A stretch of 46,284 nt of DNA, taken from contig FOPE01000025.1 in the NCBI GenBank assembly GCA_900113385.1, positions 1-46,284 on the forward strand, in the 5' to 3' direction. Positions 24,852-33,499 of the stretch are shown piece by piece. Both the position numbers and the translations under genes were made by a program. This DNA is from Lachnospiraceae bacterium C7. GTDB lineage: Bacteria; Bacillota; Clostridia; Lachnospirales; Lachnospiraceae. Position 1 is the stretch's first letter; the number at the start of each line of letters is the position of its first letter. The notes under the pieces are model-generated. The model ran no database searches. It saw only the letters and a list, made by a program, of their open reading frames with translations, and was not told where the DNA came from.

Positions 24852-25973
24852 ATGGTAATAGAAAATGTAAAGGCTTTTTTACCAAGAGCTGGATTTAAAA
24901 AAGTGGATATAACTATAGAAGATGAAAGAATTGTAAAAATAAAAGAGAATAACAAAGCAGAAACAGGTGCAGAAAAGTATGCAATTCCTGGATTATGCGA
25001 TATTCATTTCCACGGAGCAATGCATCACGATTTTGGAGATGCAGATCTAGCAGGACTTAACGAAATAGCAAAATATGAGGCAGAAAATGGAATACTTGCC
25101 ATGGCACCAGCTACTATGACATTTAATGAAGAAAAATTAAATACAATAGTAGATGTGGCTAATGAATATAAAAATACAATAGGTCAGGCTGATTTAGTAG
25201 GAATAAATATGGAAGGACCCTTTGTAAGTCCAGAAAAATTGGGCGCTCAGAATCCTAAATATTTAATGAATCCAGATATTGAGATGTTTAAAAGACTTCA
25301 AGAAAGATCAAAAGGCAAATTTAAATTAGTAGACATGGCACCAGAATTAGATGGTGCAATGGAATTTATAGAAGAATTAAAAGATGAAGTTCGTATTTCC
25401 ATTGCCCATACTTGTGCAGAATATGATACAGCAACAAAGGCCTTCGAAAAAGGTGCAACTCATTTAACTCATATCTATAATGCAATGCCAGGTATACATC
25501 ATAGAAAACCAGGACCAGTTATTGCAGCATACGAAAATAATTCAGAGGCAGAATTAATAGCCGATGGACTTCATATCCATCCAGCAATGGTTCGTTTTAC
25601 ATTTGATATGTTTGGTGAAGACAGAATGATCTTGATATCAGATAGCATGATGGCTTGCGGTTTGCCAGATGGAGAGTATGAGTTAGGAAATCAGGCTGTA
25701 ACTGTAAAAAATGCAAAAGCAACTTTAACAAAAGATGACAGTGTTTTAGCTGGCAGTGTGGCCAATTTATTTGAGTGTATGAAAACAGCTGCAACTAAAA
25801 TGCATATCCCAATGGAGTGGGCGATTAAAGCTGCTTCCATTAATCCAGCTAAATCAATTGGAATAGATAAAGACTACGGTTCAATAGAAGTGGGTAAATA
25901 TGGAAATATTATTTTGACAGATGAGAAATTAAATATTTCTGAAATTATCCAAAAGGGAGAAAAAATTCGCTAA
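24852..25973 (+). CDS. nagA: N-acetylglucosamine-6-phosphate deacetylase
   Basis: A 373-residue amidohydrolase that makes glucosamine 6-phosphate and acetate, feeding NagB. Seen: DIHFHGA (about 50-56), EGPFVSPEKLGAQ with the metal Glu (about 121), IAHT (about 186), THLTHIYNAMPGIHHRKPG and ISDSMMACG with the catalytic Asp (about 264). TGGAGG lies just before the ATG at 24852; an in-frame TTG at 24840 overlaps that ribosome site. With nagB it allows growth on amino sugars such as mucin or cell-wall GlcNAc. Confidence 0.96.
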   Translation: MVIENVKAFLPRAGFKKVDITIEDERIVKIKENNKAETGAEKYAIPGLCDIHFHGAMHHDFGDADLAGLNEIAKYEAENGILAMAPATMTFNEEKLNTIVDVANEYKNTIGQADLVGINMEGPFVSPEKLGAQNPKYLMNPDIEMFKRLQERSKGKFKLVDMAPELDGAMEFIEELKDEVRISIAHTCAEYDTATKAFEKGATHLTHIYNAMPGIHHRKPGPVIAAYENNSEAELIADGLHIHPAMVRFTFDMFGEDRMILISDSMMACGLPDGEYELGNQAVTVKNAKATLTKDDSVLAGSVANLFECMKTAATKMHIPMEWAIKAASINPAKSIGIDKDYGSIEVGKYGNIILTDEKLNISEIIQKGEKIR

Positions 25974-25984
25974 ATAAATTTTAC

Positions 25985-26052
25985 ATTTCAGATGAGTGGC
26001 TCTCCGCTTATAAGTAAATCTCGCACCAAGTCTTGTAAGGGAGACTTGAATT
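25985..26052 (+). repeat. Unidentified intergenic element, copy 3 (nagA to PfkB kinase)
   Basis: Blocks AGATGAG (25990), TAAGTAAA (26011) and GGGAGACTTGA (26039). A to B is 21 bases. The 3' part forms a hairpin AAGTCT/AGACTT. TTCAG and TTGAA could close the element. It starts 12 bases after the nagA stop and ends about 100 bases before the kinase gene. Confidence 0.55.
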
Positions 26053-26154
26053 TTAAAAATATAATTGCAAAAAGCTTGTTTTCATGGTACAGTTTTAGTT
26101 ATCACGTAAAAATGAATTTTATAATTACATTAGAGAAAAAGCGAGGTTTTTAAT

Positions 26155-27078
26155 ATGGGTATCGTAGTTGTAGGTGCTGTATTTGTAGACATTAAAGGTT
26201 ATCCAATGAGTCAGTATATTCCAGCAGGTCGTAATGTTGGTAGAGTTGCTCAAGTACATGGTGGTGTAAGTAGAAACGTAGCAGAAGATATTGCAAACGT
26301 TGAATTAAAGCCAACATTTGTAAGCGTTGTAGATAACTCAGGTATTAGCGATGATGTACTTGCTAAGCTTAATCGTCACAAAGTCGATACACAATACGTT
26401 AGAAGAACAGAAGGTGGAATTGGTACATGGCTAGCTGTATTTGATAATGATGGAGATGTAGTTGCATCAATTTCTCAGAGACCTGATTTAAAGGAAATTG
26501 GGGATATTTTTGATGAACATGGAGATGAAATCGTTAAAAATGCAGATAGTATTGTAGTTGAAATTGATATGGATGCACATATTTTGAAAAAAATATTTAA
26601 ACTTGCAGAAAAATACAAAAAACAAGTTTATGCAGTAGTATCTAATATGACAATTGCAATGGAAAGAAGAGATTTACTTCAAAAAACAGGCTGTGTTGTA
26701 TGTAATCTTCAAGAAGCAGAACTTTTATTTACAGATGATTATGAAAATAAAACTCCAGAAGAAATGGCACAGATCATTCAGAAAAAAGTTAAAGTAGCTC
26801 AAATCCCAAGAATGATAGTAACAATGGGATCAAAAGGCGCAGTTTGGGCTGAGCCAGATGGAAGATGTGGAGTTTGTCCAGCACAAAAAGTAATGGTAGT
26901 TGACACAACAGGTTGTGGAGATGCATTCTTTGCAGGTGTAGCAATTGGTCTTACATATGGAAAATCATTAGCGGATGCATGTGCAATTGGTACAAGACTT
27001 GCTTCATCAGTTATTGCCACAAAGGAAAACGTATCACCACGTTTCTTACCAAGCGAGTTCGATTTAAACGTAAAATAA
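26155..27078 (+). CDS. PfkB-family carbohydrate/nucleoside kinase
   Basis: A 307-residue ribokinase-fold protein. GGVSRNVAEDIANV (about 41-54) is the first PfkB signature, and VVDTTGCGDAFFAGVAIG (about 247-264) is the second, with the catalytic Asp near 255; Cys replaces the usual Ala in DTTGAGD. Similar proteins phosphorylate sugars or pseudouridine; the substrate is not readable. The ribosome site (GCGAGG) is modest. It lies 181 bases after nagA, separated by repeat element copy 3, so it may have its own control. Confidence 0.88.
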   Translation: MGIVVVGAVFVDIKGYPMSQYIPAGRNVGRVAQVHGGVSRNVAEDIANVELKPTFVSVVDNSGISDDVLAKLNRHKVDTQYVRRTEGGIGTWLAVFDNDGDVVASISQRPDLKEIGDIFDEHGDEIVKNADSIVVEIDMDAHILKKIFKLAEKYKKQVYAVVSNMTIAMERRDLLQKTGCVVCNLQEAELLFTDDYENKTPEEMAQIIQKKVKVAQIPRMIVTMGSKGAVWAEPDGRCGVCPAQKVMVVDTTGCGDAFFAGVAIGLTYGKSLADACAIGTRLASSVIATKENVSPRFLPSEFDLNVK

Positions 27079-27101
27079 AACCGAGATAATACAAATAAAA
27101 G

Positions 27102-27162
27102 AAAAGTCACCAAACAATATTTGATGGAGTACTCCATTAGAATATTGTTGTGGTGACTTTTT
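27102..27162. terminator. Long bidirectional terminator with nested palindrome
   Basis: AAAAGTCACCAAACAATATT pairs with AATATTGTTGTGGTGACTTTT (one bulge), about 19 bp. The loop contains ATGGAGTACTCCAT, a perfect palindrome that forms an apical hairpin. It serves the convergent PfkB kinase and glycosyltransferase genes. Confidence 0.9.
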
Positions 27163-27198
27163 AGATGTACTATTAAATGCATTATTGAAAGTGCAAAT

Positions 27199-29487
27199 TT
27201 AATATTCTATAAGACTAGCAATATATTTATGAATCTCTTTTAGGAAGTCTTTAAATTCTTCTGGTTTATTATAAAAACCGCCTCTATTAGCAAACTCAAG
27301 TGCCTTTGTAAAAAGACGACATTTGTCATATGCTATATTACTTCGATCTTTATTCTGCAATTCTGTAATGACTATTTTTCTCATGGTCTCATACGTAAAC
27401 GGATCTAAAACTTCAGGGCCATGTTCGATAGGAATTCTAAGCAAAGGAATCCAGAAGAAATGCTCTATAAAATCTTTAGTTAGAGCAAAGTCAAACTGTG
27501 GATTTTTTGCTAAATACGAATTCTTACGAAGATAATATAGGCGTAAAGCAACAACAGCATCATCTATAGGATCAACATATCGATTATATCTAAAGTATTT
27601 TGGATGTAAATATGTTAAGTTAGAACGTTGTGCTTGTATTTTTTCTCTTACAGACGCATCCATAATAACAGGATAGGTTTCACCTTTGTCTTCAGTTTCA
27701 TATCGAGGTCGTTTTTTATAATCTTCGAAGGAATCTGGTAAGTCCATAAGTTCTATGTAAAAGTCGAGTTTTTCTTCTGGCAAATCTAAATATTGAATCA
27801 TTTTTGCTGATTCAAGACACAAAATAAATTTTTCTTTAAGGTCTAAGTCAAAATTCATAGTATCGAATTTTCCGTTTGGTGCAGGCATAGGATGAACTAA
27901 TTCAGAAAATAGTACATCATTTTCCGAGGTGATGTAAGGAACGATAATGCCTTGGTATGATTTAATGTAAGCAAAGTATGATTCAGTAAATAAAGTCTCA
28001 TAATTAGTAGTATATTCGCTAAAACGGATATTGTGCTCTTTAATGAGCTCTACCTTGAAAAATTTTCCAAGAATAGAAGGCTCGTACATGCAATTAGTGA
28101 GTAAATGAATTGACATGATAGCATCATCTACTTCAAGCCAATTATAAAATGTTGCCATATGAATATCGGTGATTCCATTTATTATAACATTGCCTTCAGC
28201 TTTTAGAACATCACATTGCACTAAATCAGTATTAAATTTGGCCAAGGCCTTGATAATAGGCGTTAAATTGCGAGGATAAATATAACAAAATTGGTTAATA
28301 AAAGTAATGTATTTTCCATCTGCAATGTCAAGGGCTTTGTTTAAAAGGGAACCTTGTCCAATATATTTATCCTGGTGTAAAACATGTAAGTTACCATTGT
28401 ATTTTTGGATGTAAGGCTCAAATCTAGCAGGATCATAATTAGCTGAACCTAAGTCAATATAGATTACTTGAATATATTCTGTGTCTAAATCAAGTAAATC
28501 TAAAAGCATACGAAAAACATTTTCGTTGCTATTAATGCTTGTTGCAACTATAGTTAAAAAGTGTTGATCTTGCAAAGGACCATAAGTGTCTATTAAAAGA
28601 TTGATTTTTTCAACAATTTCATTAAAAAGGCCACATTCTTCTGCTTTGTCTAGAAGATCATTTACTGTTTTTTCTAGAAGAGCATGCTCAATTAAAACAT
28701 TGTAGTATTTTTCAATAAGCATAAGTCTAGCGGTAAAATATCCACCTATATTACCTGAAACTCCACCTGGTGTGACATAGGCATTTACAAGAGGTTCTTC
28801 AATAAATTCAAACTGATATTTTCTAGAAATTCTAAGCATTAACTCATAATCTTCATAAACATGGTAATTTTCATCAAATAAGCCAACATCTAAGACGCAT
28901 TCTTTTTTCATTAAAACAGTTGGTGTGCCAACAAGGTTTTGCTTTAAAAGTTCGGAAAACATTCTTCCAGATTTGTACTCTACTGTAATTTCCTTGGTTG
29001 GACAAATGCCTAAAACAGTGCCATCAGTATCGATGTAATTATACTCGCAATAAACAATTGGACGTTCATCAGTTAACATGTTTAACTGCATCTCCAATTT
29101 TTTAGGCATCCATTCATCATCACTGTCAATAAAAGCAATAATGTCATATTGAGAAAGCTTGATTCCAACATTTCTAGCGTGCGAAGGACCAAAATTTTTT
29201 TCACAAGGATAATAAATAACATTGTCGTGTTCTTGGCAAATCTGGTCTATAATTTTGCTAGTAGAATCAGTTGAGCCGTCATCAACGATAATCAACTCAA
29301 ATTTTTGATGAGTTTGTGCAAAAACACTGTTAACTGCACGTAATAGGAATTCTTCACGATTATATGTAGGTAAAATAATGCTGACATACTTATCAGAATT
29401 CCTGTATTTGTTTATAATTATTTTTTTAGGCATTTCTTCATATTTTTTTGAATTTATTTTTTTCTTTGAAATTTTTTTCTTGGACAT
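27199..29487 (-). CDS. Glycosyltransferase with two GT2-type domains
   Basis: A protein of 762 residues. After a basic N-terminus (MSKKKISKKKINSKK) comes a complete GT2 domain (about 35-260): SIILPTYNREEFL, IIVDDGSTDST and the metal-binding FIDSDDEW. A second, more divergent GT-A-like domain (about 310-480: FLTIVATSINSNENVF, VIYIDLGSAN, FINQFCYIYP) lacks the clear DxD. The C-terminal 280 residues are unassigned. There are no membrane helices. The start at 29487 has GGGGGT upstream; a longer frame to 29547 has no ribosome site. It could glycosylate a surface polymer or flagellin; context does not decide. Confidence 0.85.
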   Translation of the reverse strand: MSKKKISKKKINSKKYEEMPKKIIINKYRNSDKYVSIILPTYNREEFLLRAVNSVFAQTHQKFELIIVDDGSTDSTSKIIDQICQEHDNVIYYPCEKNFGPSHARNVGIKLSQYDIIAFIDSDDEWMPKKLEMQLNMLTDERPIVYCEYNYIDTDGTVLGICPTKEITVEYKSGRMFSELLKQNLVGTPTVLMKKECVLDVGLFDENYHVYEDYELMLRISRKYQFEFIEEPLVNAYVTPGGVSGNIGGYFTARLMLIEKYYNVLIEHALLEKTVNDLLDKAEECGLFNEIVEKINLLIDTYGPLQDQHFLTIVATSINSNENVFRMLLDLLDLDTEYIQVIYIDLGSANYDPARFEPYIQKYNGNLHVLHQDKYIGQGSLLNKALDIADGKYITFINQFCYIYPRNLTPIIKALAKFNTDLVQCDVLKAEGNVIINGITDIHMATFYNWLEVDDAIMSIHLLTNCMYEPSILGKFFKVELIKEHNIRFSEYTTNYETLFTESYFAYIKSYQGIIVPYITSENDVLFSELVHPMPAPNGKFDTMNFDLDLKEKFILCLESAKMIQYLDLPEEKLDFYIELMDLPDSFEDYKKRPRYETEDKGETYPVIMDASVREKIQAQRSNLTYLHPKYFRYNRYVDPIDDAVVALRLYYLRKNSYLAKNPQFDFALTKDFIEHFFWIPLLRIPIEHGPEVLDPFTYETMRKIVITELQNKDRSNIAYDKCRLFTKALEFANRGGFYNKPEEFKDFLKEIHKYIASLIEY

Positions 29488-29622
29488 GATAAACCCCCAA
29501 TTATCGAGTATTAATAACTTTTTGTGGTTAAAAATGTTAAATAACATTTAATTAATAAAAAAAACACATTTTTTTTAAATATCATATGGTTGAAAAATGT
29601 TACAATATATGATATATCAAAA

Positions 29623-29648
29623 TAAATATCGAATAAGTTTTCCGATAA
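29623..29648 (+). promoter_or_regulatory. Sigma-28 (SigD)-like promoter before the YugP-like gene
   Basis: TAAA, exactly 15 bases and CCGATAA: a full match to the core flagellar sigma consensus. It lies 76 bases before the peptidase start, with AAGGAGG in between. Confidence 0.5.
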
Positions 29649-29723
29649 AAATAGTGCTATGATACAATAATATTTTTGAATTTTATAATTTGCAGTAAAA
29701 ATTAAAAAACTAAGGAGGTAAAG

Positions 29724-30455
29724 ATGTATTTCGGAAATGGATTAGGTTATGGGTACGGATATGGTTTGTTTTTTGACCCAACATATATTTTAGTTATTAT
29801 TGGTGCGTTAATCTGTATAATCGCATCAGCAAATATTAAGTGGACATTCCACAGATACAGTAAACAAATGAATAGAAGAGGTTATACAGCTGCACAAGTG
29901 GCACGTATGATTTTAGACCATGAAGGTCTTTATAAAGTTGATATTGAACACATTAGTGGAGATTTGACTGATCACTATGATCCAAGAGCAGATGTGGTTA
30001 GACTTTCAAGCACAGTATACAATTCATCATCTGTTGCAGCAATTGGTGTAGCGGCTCACGAATGTGGTCATGTTTTACAACATCACAAAGGTTATGTACC
30101 AATTAGAGTTAGAAATACATTAGTGCCAGTAGTTAATATTGGTTCTACATTGTCTATGCCAATTATTATTTTAGGTGTAATTCTTAGTTCATTAAATATG
30201 GTTAATTTTGGAATTATTTTATTTTCACTTACATTAGTATTCCAAGTAGTTACATTGCCTGTAGAATTTGATGCATCTCATAGAGCACTTAGAATTTTAA
30301 AAAACAACGGGATTTTATTTGAAGATGAAGTTAAATCATCAAGAAAAGTATTAAGAGCAGCAGCTTTGACATATGTTGCAGCTGTAGTATCAACATTGTT
30401 GCAGATATTAAGACTAGTTTTAATATTTGCTGCAAACACAAGAGATGACGATTAG
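29724..30455 (+). CDS. YugP-like membrane zinc metallopeptidase
   Basis: A protein of 243 residues of the Zn_peptidase_2 (YugP) family. A Gly/Tyr-rich start (GNGLGYGYGYG) and one helix (about 18-38) are followed by AAHECGHVLQHHKGY with the HExxH zinc motif (about 111-118). Two membrane helices (about 135-180) follow, then FDASHRALRIL with a likely third ligand, and a last helix near the C-terminus. Probably a membrane protease; its substrates are unknown. AAGGAGG supports the ATG. A sigma-28-like promoter precedes it. Confidence 0.9.
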   Translation: MYFGNGLGYGYGYGLFFDPTYILVIIGALICIIASANIKWTFHRYSKQMNRRGYTAAQVARMILDHEGLYKVDIEHISGDLTDHYDPRADVVRLSSTVYNSSSVAAIGVAAHECGHVLQHHKGYVPIRVRNTLVPVVNIGSTLSMPIIILGVILSSLNMVNFGIILFSLTLVFQVVTLPVEFDASHRALRILKNNGILFEDEVKSSRKVLRAAALTYVAAVVSTLLQILRLVLIFAANTRDDD

Positions 30456-30588
30456 TCATATAATAGAATTATAGCAAACTTATAATATAACAAATAAAAC
30501 AACAACAAACAAAACAATGAATAGCAAAACCGCTATAATAAAACAGTAATAACAAAACAGTAATAACAAAAATAATAGAAAAATAATA

Positions 30589-30668
30589 AAATAGATATGC
30601 AGATTCTAGGGAAAGAGTTTAGTATTATTGATACAGACAATTTCCTAAAGAAGCATATCTATTTTTTT
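30589..30668. terminator. Large structured bidirectional terminator
   Basis: AAATAGATATGC and GCATATCTATTT form a perfect 12-bp base stem. Inside, TAGGGAAA pairs with TTTCCTA, and GTAT with ATAC near the tip. T runs lie on both sides. It sits between the convergent YugP-like and glycosyltransferase genes and is larger than a typical terminator. The AT-rich stretch before it (30476-30588) has imperfect direct repeats of AAAACAGTAATAAC. Confidence 0.75.
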
Positions 30669-31594
30669 ATATTATCTTCACTTATTATAAAATTAGGTCT
30701 TCTTTTAACTTCTATATAAAGCTGAGACATATAGTGACCTAATACGCCAATTGAAAATAGTTGTATGCCACCAATAAGAAGAATTATACATACGAGAGAA
30801 GACCATCCATTAACAGAATTGTGGTATAAAAGCTGACGTACTATTATAAATATAATGAAAAAAAATGCCATTATACAAAAAAGAAGTCCAGTTAGTGAAG
30901 CGATTATTAAAGGTACATTAGAAAAAGCAATAATACCTTCGATACTGTACTTAAGAAGTCCCCAAAAAGACCACTTGGTTTCCCCGGCACATCTTTGTAT
31001 ATTTTCAAATTCAATCCACTTAGTTTTAAAACCAACCCAGCCAAACATCCCCTTAGAAAAGCGATTGTATTCTTTCATACTTAAAAGGGCATTGACAAAT
31101 TTGCGATTCATTAAACGAAAATCTCGAGCACCATCAACTATTTCAGCATCTGAAATCTTTCGCATTAATTTGTAAAAAAGTCTTGCACAAAAAGATCTGA
31201 TTTTTGGTTCTCCCTTTCTACTAACCCTTCGAGTAGCAGCAGAATCATATCCTTCGTATTTTACAGCATAATAAAGTTTTGGTAGAAGAGAAGGTGGGTC
31301 TTGCATATCTGCATCAAGTATTGCAACATAATCACCAATAGCATTAGTTAGACCGGCGTACATAGCTGCTTCTTTTCCAAAATTTCTAGAAAAAGAAATG
31401 TACTTAACTTTTTCGTCCTTTGTAGCAAGCTCTTTACATATGGGCAAGGTTCTATCAGAAGAACCATCATCTATAAAGATAAATTCAAAGTTAACAGTAC
31501 TCATTTTTGATGTAACATTAATTAATTCTGTATACAAAATTGGAATAGCTTCGGCTTCATTATAACAAGGTACAATTAAAGAAATTTTATCCAT
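30659..31594 (-). CDS. GtrB/DPM1-like polyprenyl-phosphate glycosyltransferase
   Basis: A protein of 311 residues. The GT2 domain (about 1-225) has SLIVPCYNEAEAIP, FIFIDDGSSDRT and LDADMQDPP (metal-binding DxD). Two C-terminal membrane helices (about 232-258, 272-295) follow, then a basic tail. This is the layout of enzymes that load sugars onto undecaprenyl phosphate for later transfer outside the membrane. AGGGGGG supports the ATG at 31594; an earlier in-frame ATG at 31615 lies before that site. It stands alone; its stop lies within the shared terminator. Confidence 0.9.
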   Translation of the reverse strand: MDKISLIVPCYNEAEAIPILYTELINVTSKMSTVNFEFIFIDDGSSDRTLPICKELATKDEKVKYISFSRNFGKEAAMYAGLTNAIGDYVAILDADMQDPPSLLPKLYYAVKYEGYDSAATRRVSRKGEPKIRSFCARLFYKLMRKISDAEIVDGARDFRLMNRKFVNALLSMKEYNRFSKGMFGWVGFKTKWIEFENIQRCAGETKWSFWGLLKYSIEGIIAFSNVPLIIASLTGLLFCIMAFFFIIFIIVRQLLYHNSVNGWSSLVCIILLIGGIQLFSIGVLGHYMSQLYIEVKRRPNFIISEDNIKK

Positions 31595-31715
31595 TTTATC
31601 CCCCCTTGAAATCATAGAAAATCATGTTTAATAATATTTTACTACATTGCAATTATTAAAAAAAGATAAAAATTTCGGCCTAATTATTAAAAAAAAATAA
31701 AATATCGTATTTTAC

Positions 31716-31744
31716 TTGCAAAACAGTATAAAAGATTGTATCAT
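31716..31744 (+). promoter_or_regulatory. Promoter of the first GGDEF gene
   Basis: TTGCAA, a 17-base spacer and TATCAT, followed by AGGGTACATGT. Nearly the same sequence starts the pckA transcript (4901-4939). Confidence 0.55.
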
Positions 31745-31750
31745 AGGGTA

Positions 31751-32095
31751 CATGTCTTATGATTAATTGTAGGCAATTGATATGTAGACAAGGATTATTT
31801 CAACTTAATGTAAGTGAAATAGTCATAAGTGTTTCAAAACTTCTATGGTACATCTAAACGAAACATCTAAGTTTAATCTAAAAGTACCTAGTTACATCGT
31901 AGTTACATCATGGTCACATCAAGAGTACCCAAAATGAGCAAAGAAATGACAATGTAGTAGGTAAAAATGTGTTGCTTTTTGATAGGGAAAAACATTATTT
32001 TTACCAGGTAGTTAAATTCCTACTGAATGGAAATGACTTTAGCACGAATTCATTAAAAGTTAATTGCTGTTCAATAGGAAACAAAGGAGAACAAC
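31751..32095 (+). other. Long leader of the GGDEF gene (about 345 nt)
   Basis: Non-coding. It has clustered ACATC/TCACATC repeats (31852-31920, for example GTTACATC twice) and a hairpin whose arms GGTAAAAAT (31960) and ATTTTTACC (31997) are continued by a TTTTT/AAAAA stem. AGTAGG (31956) and CCTACT (32019) offer a competing outer pairing. I do not recognise a c-di-GMP or other riboswitch here. Confidence 0.4.
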
Positions 32096-33163
32096 ATGGA
32101 ATTTTTGTTTCCAAAGCAAATTGCTAAAAGGGACAAAGAAACTTTCTATCAAAGTAAGTATGAATATTATGGAAGAATAGGGCATTTTGCAGTTATTATG
32201 ATGGGAATAGCTGAAATGATTTATTTTTTTACAGACTGCCAATTATTCGGGAAAATCAAATTAGATACTTTACTACCAAGGCTTTCGGTTTTAATACCAT
32301 TAGTTTTATATATACTAGTTCATAAAAAAAGAAAAGATTATAAAATTAATATGATTTTTGCATATCTTGTAGCCCATGGATCGATGTGGGCAACAATATG
32401 GGCAGTATATTTTCTTGAAAATAAGGATTTTGCTAGGGAAGGTTTCATAATAATGCATTTTGGTTTTATGATTATAGGGTTATGTTATCCAGTAAAATAT
32501 TCTGGACCAATACATAGCTTAATGCTATTAAACATAGCCATATCTAATCAATTTATACATTATGAAGCGTACACCATGATGATAACGTTAGCGATTCCTT
32601 TATATTTTTCAATCGTTTTAATGGAAAAAGTAGTAGAAAATTCCTTTGTTCAACAGTATAATGCTCAAAAAAAATTAGCTGAATTATCGACTACCGATCA
32701 GTTGACACAAGTTTATAACAGAAACAAACTAGACAGTATAGTAGAGCCCGGAACTGAAGCATTTGCTTTCGATGACGTAGAGAATATCGTTATGCTTATA
32801 CTAGACATTGATTATTTTAAAAAAATAAATGATACATATGGCCATGAAGATGGTGATAAAATATTAGTATTTGTGACAGAACAAATCAAGCGTCAGATAA
32901 GAAGTGATGATATGATAATTAGATGGGGCGGAGAAGAATTCGTAATCATTTTGAAAAACTTGTCACCAGAAGTCGGAAAAAGGATTGCTGAAAGAATTCG
33001 TCAATCAATTGAGAAAGCAGATAATCAAGTTAGCCCAATAACAGTATCGATAGGTGTTGCAGCGTATGATAAACATAGTTATAGGGAAACTTTCAAAGAG
33101 GCCGATAAAGCTCTTTATAACGCGAAGAGAAAAGGCCGTAACAAAGTGTGCTGTAGTTTTTAA
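32096..33163 (+). CDS. Membrane diguanylate cyclase (GGEEF)
   Basis: A protein of 355 residues. About six membrane helices (about 28-185) form an uncharacterised sensor, followed by a short coiled linker and a GGDEF domain with STTDQLTQVYNRNKL, LILDIDYFKKINDTYGHEDGD and RWGGEEF (about 277-281). An inhibitory-site RSDD lies five residues before GGEEF, so product feedback is expected. It makes c-di-GMP from two GTP. AAAGGAG supports the ATG. It has its own promoter, long leader and terminator. Confidence 0.93.
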   Translation: MEFLFPKQIAKRDKETFYQSKYEYYGRIGHFAVIMMGIAEMIYFFTDCQLFGKIKLDTLLPRLSVLIPLVLYILVHKKRKDYKINMIFAYLVAHGSMWATIWAVYFLENKDFAREGFIIMHFGFMIIGLCYPVKYSGPIHSLMLLNIAISNQFIHYEAYTMMITLAIPLYFSIVLMEKVVENSFVQQYNAQKKLAELSTTDQLTQVYNRNKLDSIVEPGTEAFAFDDVENIVMLILDIDYFKKINDTYGHEDGDKILVFVTEQIKRQIRSDDMIIRWGGEEFVIILKNLSPEVGKRIAERIRQSIEKADNQVSPITVSIGVAAYDKHSYRETFKEADKALYNAKRKGRNKVCCSF

Positions 33164-33223
33164 AACAGCACAAATATTCAATCAAATGTAAGATATATAG
33201 AATTTCTCCAGATTAATATATTT

Positions 33224-33268
33224 AAAAGCTACCTAATGCAAACTGCGATGTGTTGTGGTAGCTTTTTT
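33224..33268 (+). terminator. Terminator of the GGDEF gene
   Basis: AAAAGCTACC pairs with GGTAGCTTTT, followed by more T; the loop is about 22 bases. Confidence 0.85.
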
Positions 33269-33307
33269 GTTATGTAAAAAGGTGACAATGAATAAAAAAG
33301 AAAATTG

Positions 33308-33336
33308 TTTACAAACCTATGTTCGTGATGTATAAT
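33308..33336 (+). promoter_or_regulatory. Promoter of the Y-family polymerase operon
   Basis: TTTACA, a 17-base spacer and TATAAT, preceded by TTG. The spacer contains a LexA-type box, so repression by blocking RNA polymerase is expected. The leader up to 33500 is about 155 bases. Confidence 0.7.
33312..33325 (+). promoter_or_regulatory. LexA/SOS-type box
   Basis: CAAACCTATGTTCG against the Gram-positive LexA box CGAAC-N4-GTTCG: nine of ten fixed positions match. It lies between -35 and -10. Confidence 0.6.
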
Positions 33337-33357
33337 TGAAAGTGTTCGAAAATCTGT

Positions 33358-33383
33358 TTGCGAACAAAATATAATGTTCGCAA
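33358..33383 (+). promoter_or_regulatory. Large GCGAAC…GTTCGC dyad downstream of the promoter
   Basis: TTGCGAAC and GTTCGCAA are perfect inverted arms separated by ten bases. A further TGTTCG at 33343 pairs with CGAACA at 33361 at a 12-base distance. The half-sites are those of a LexA box but the spacing is wider, so either a second repressor site or an RNA hairpin. Confidence 0.5.
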
Positions 33384-33499
33384 TCTATAAGCTAATATTA
33401 AGTAGATAATAAGATGTATTTAGATAGATAATAAGATAAATTTGGAAAGGAGGATGTTACTGCTAAGACATATAACTATGTAAAAGTGAGCCAGGCGCA

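Noticed and set aside
26799-27182. Minus-strand frame of 127 residues over the PfkB gene end
   Set aside because: It crosses the bidirectional terminator and mirrors the conserved kinase motif; no ribosome site.
31751-32095. c-di-GMP riboswitch before the GGDEF gene
   Set aside because: Neither the GEMM-I core (GGGACGCAAAGCC-like) nor a class II layout is present.
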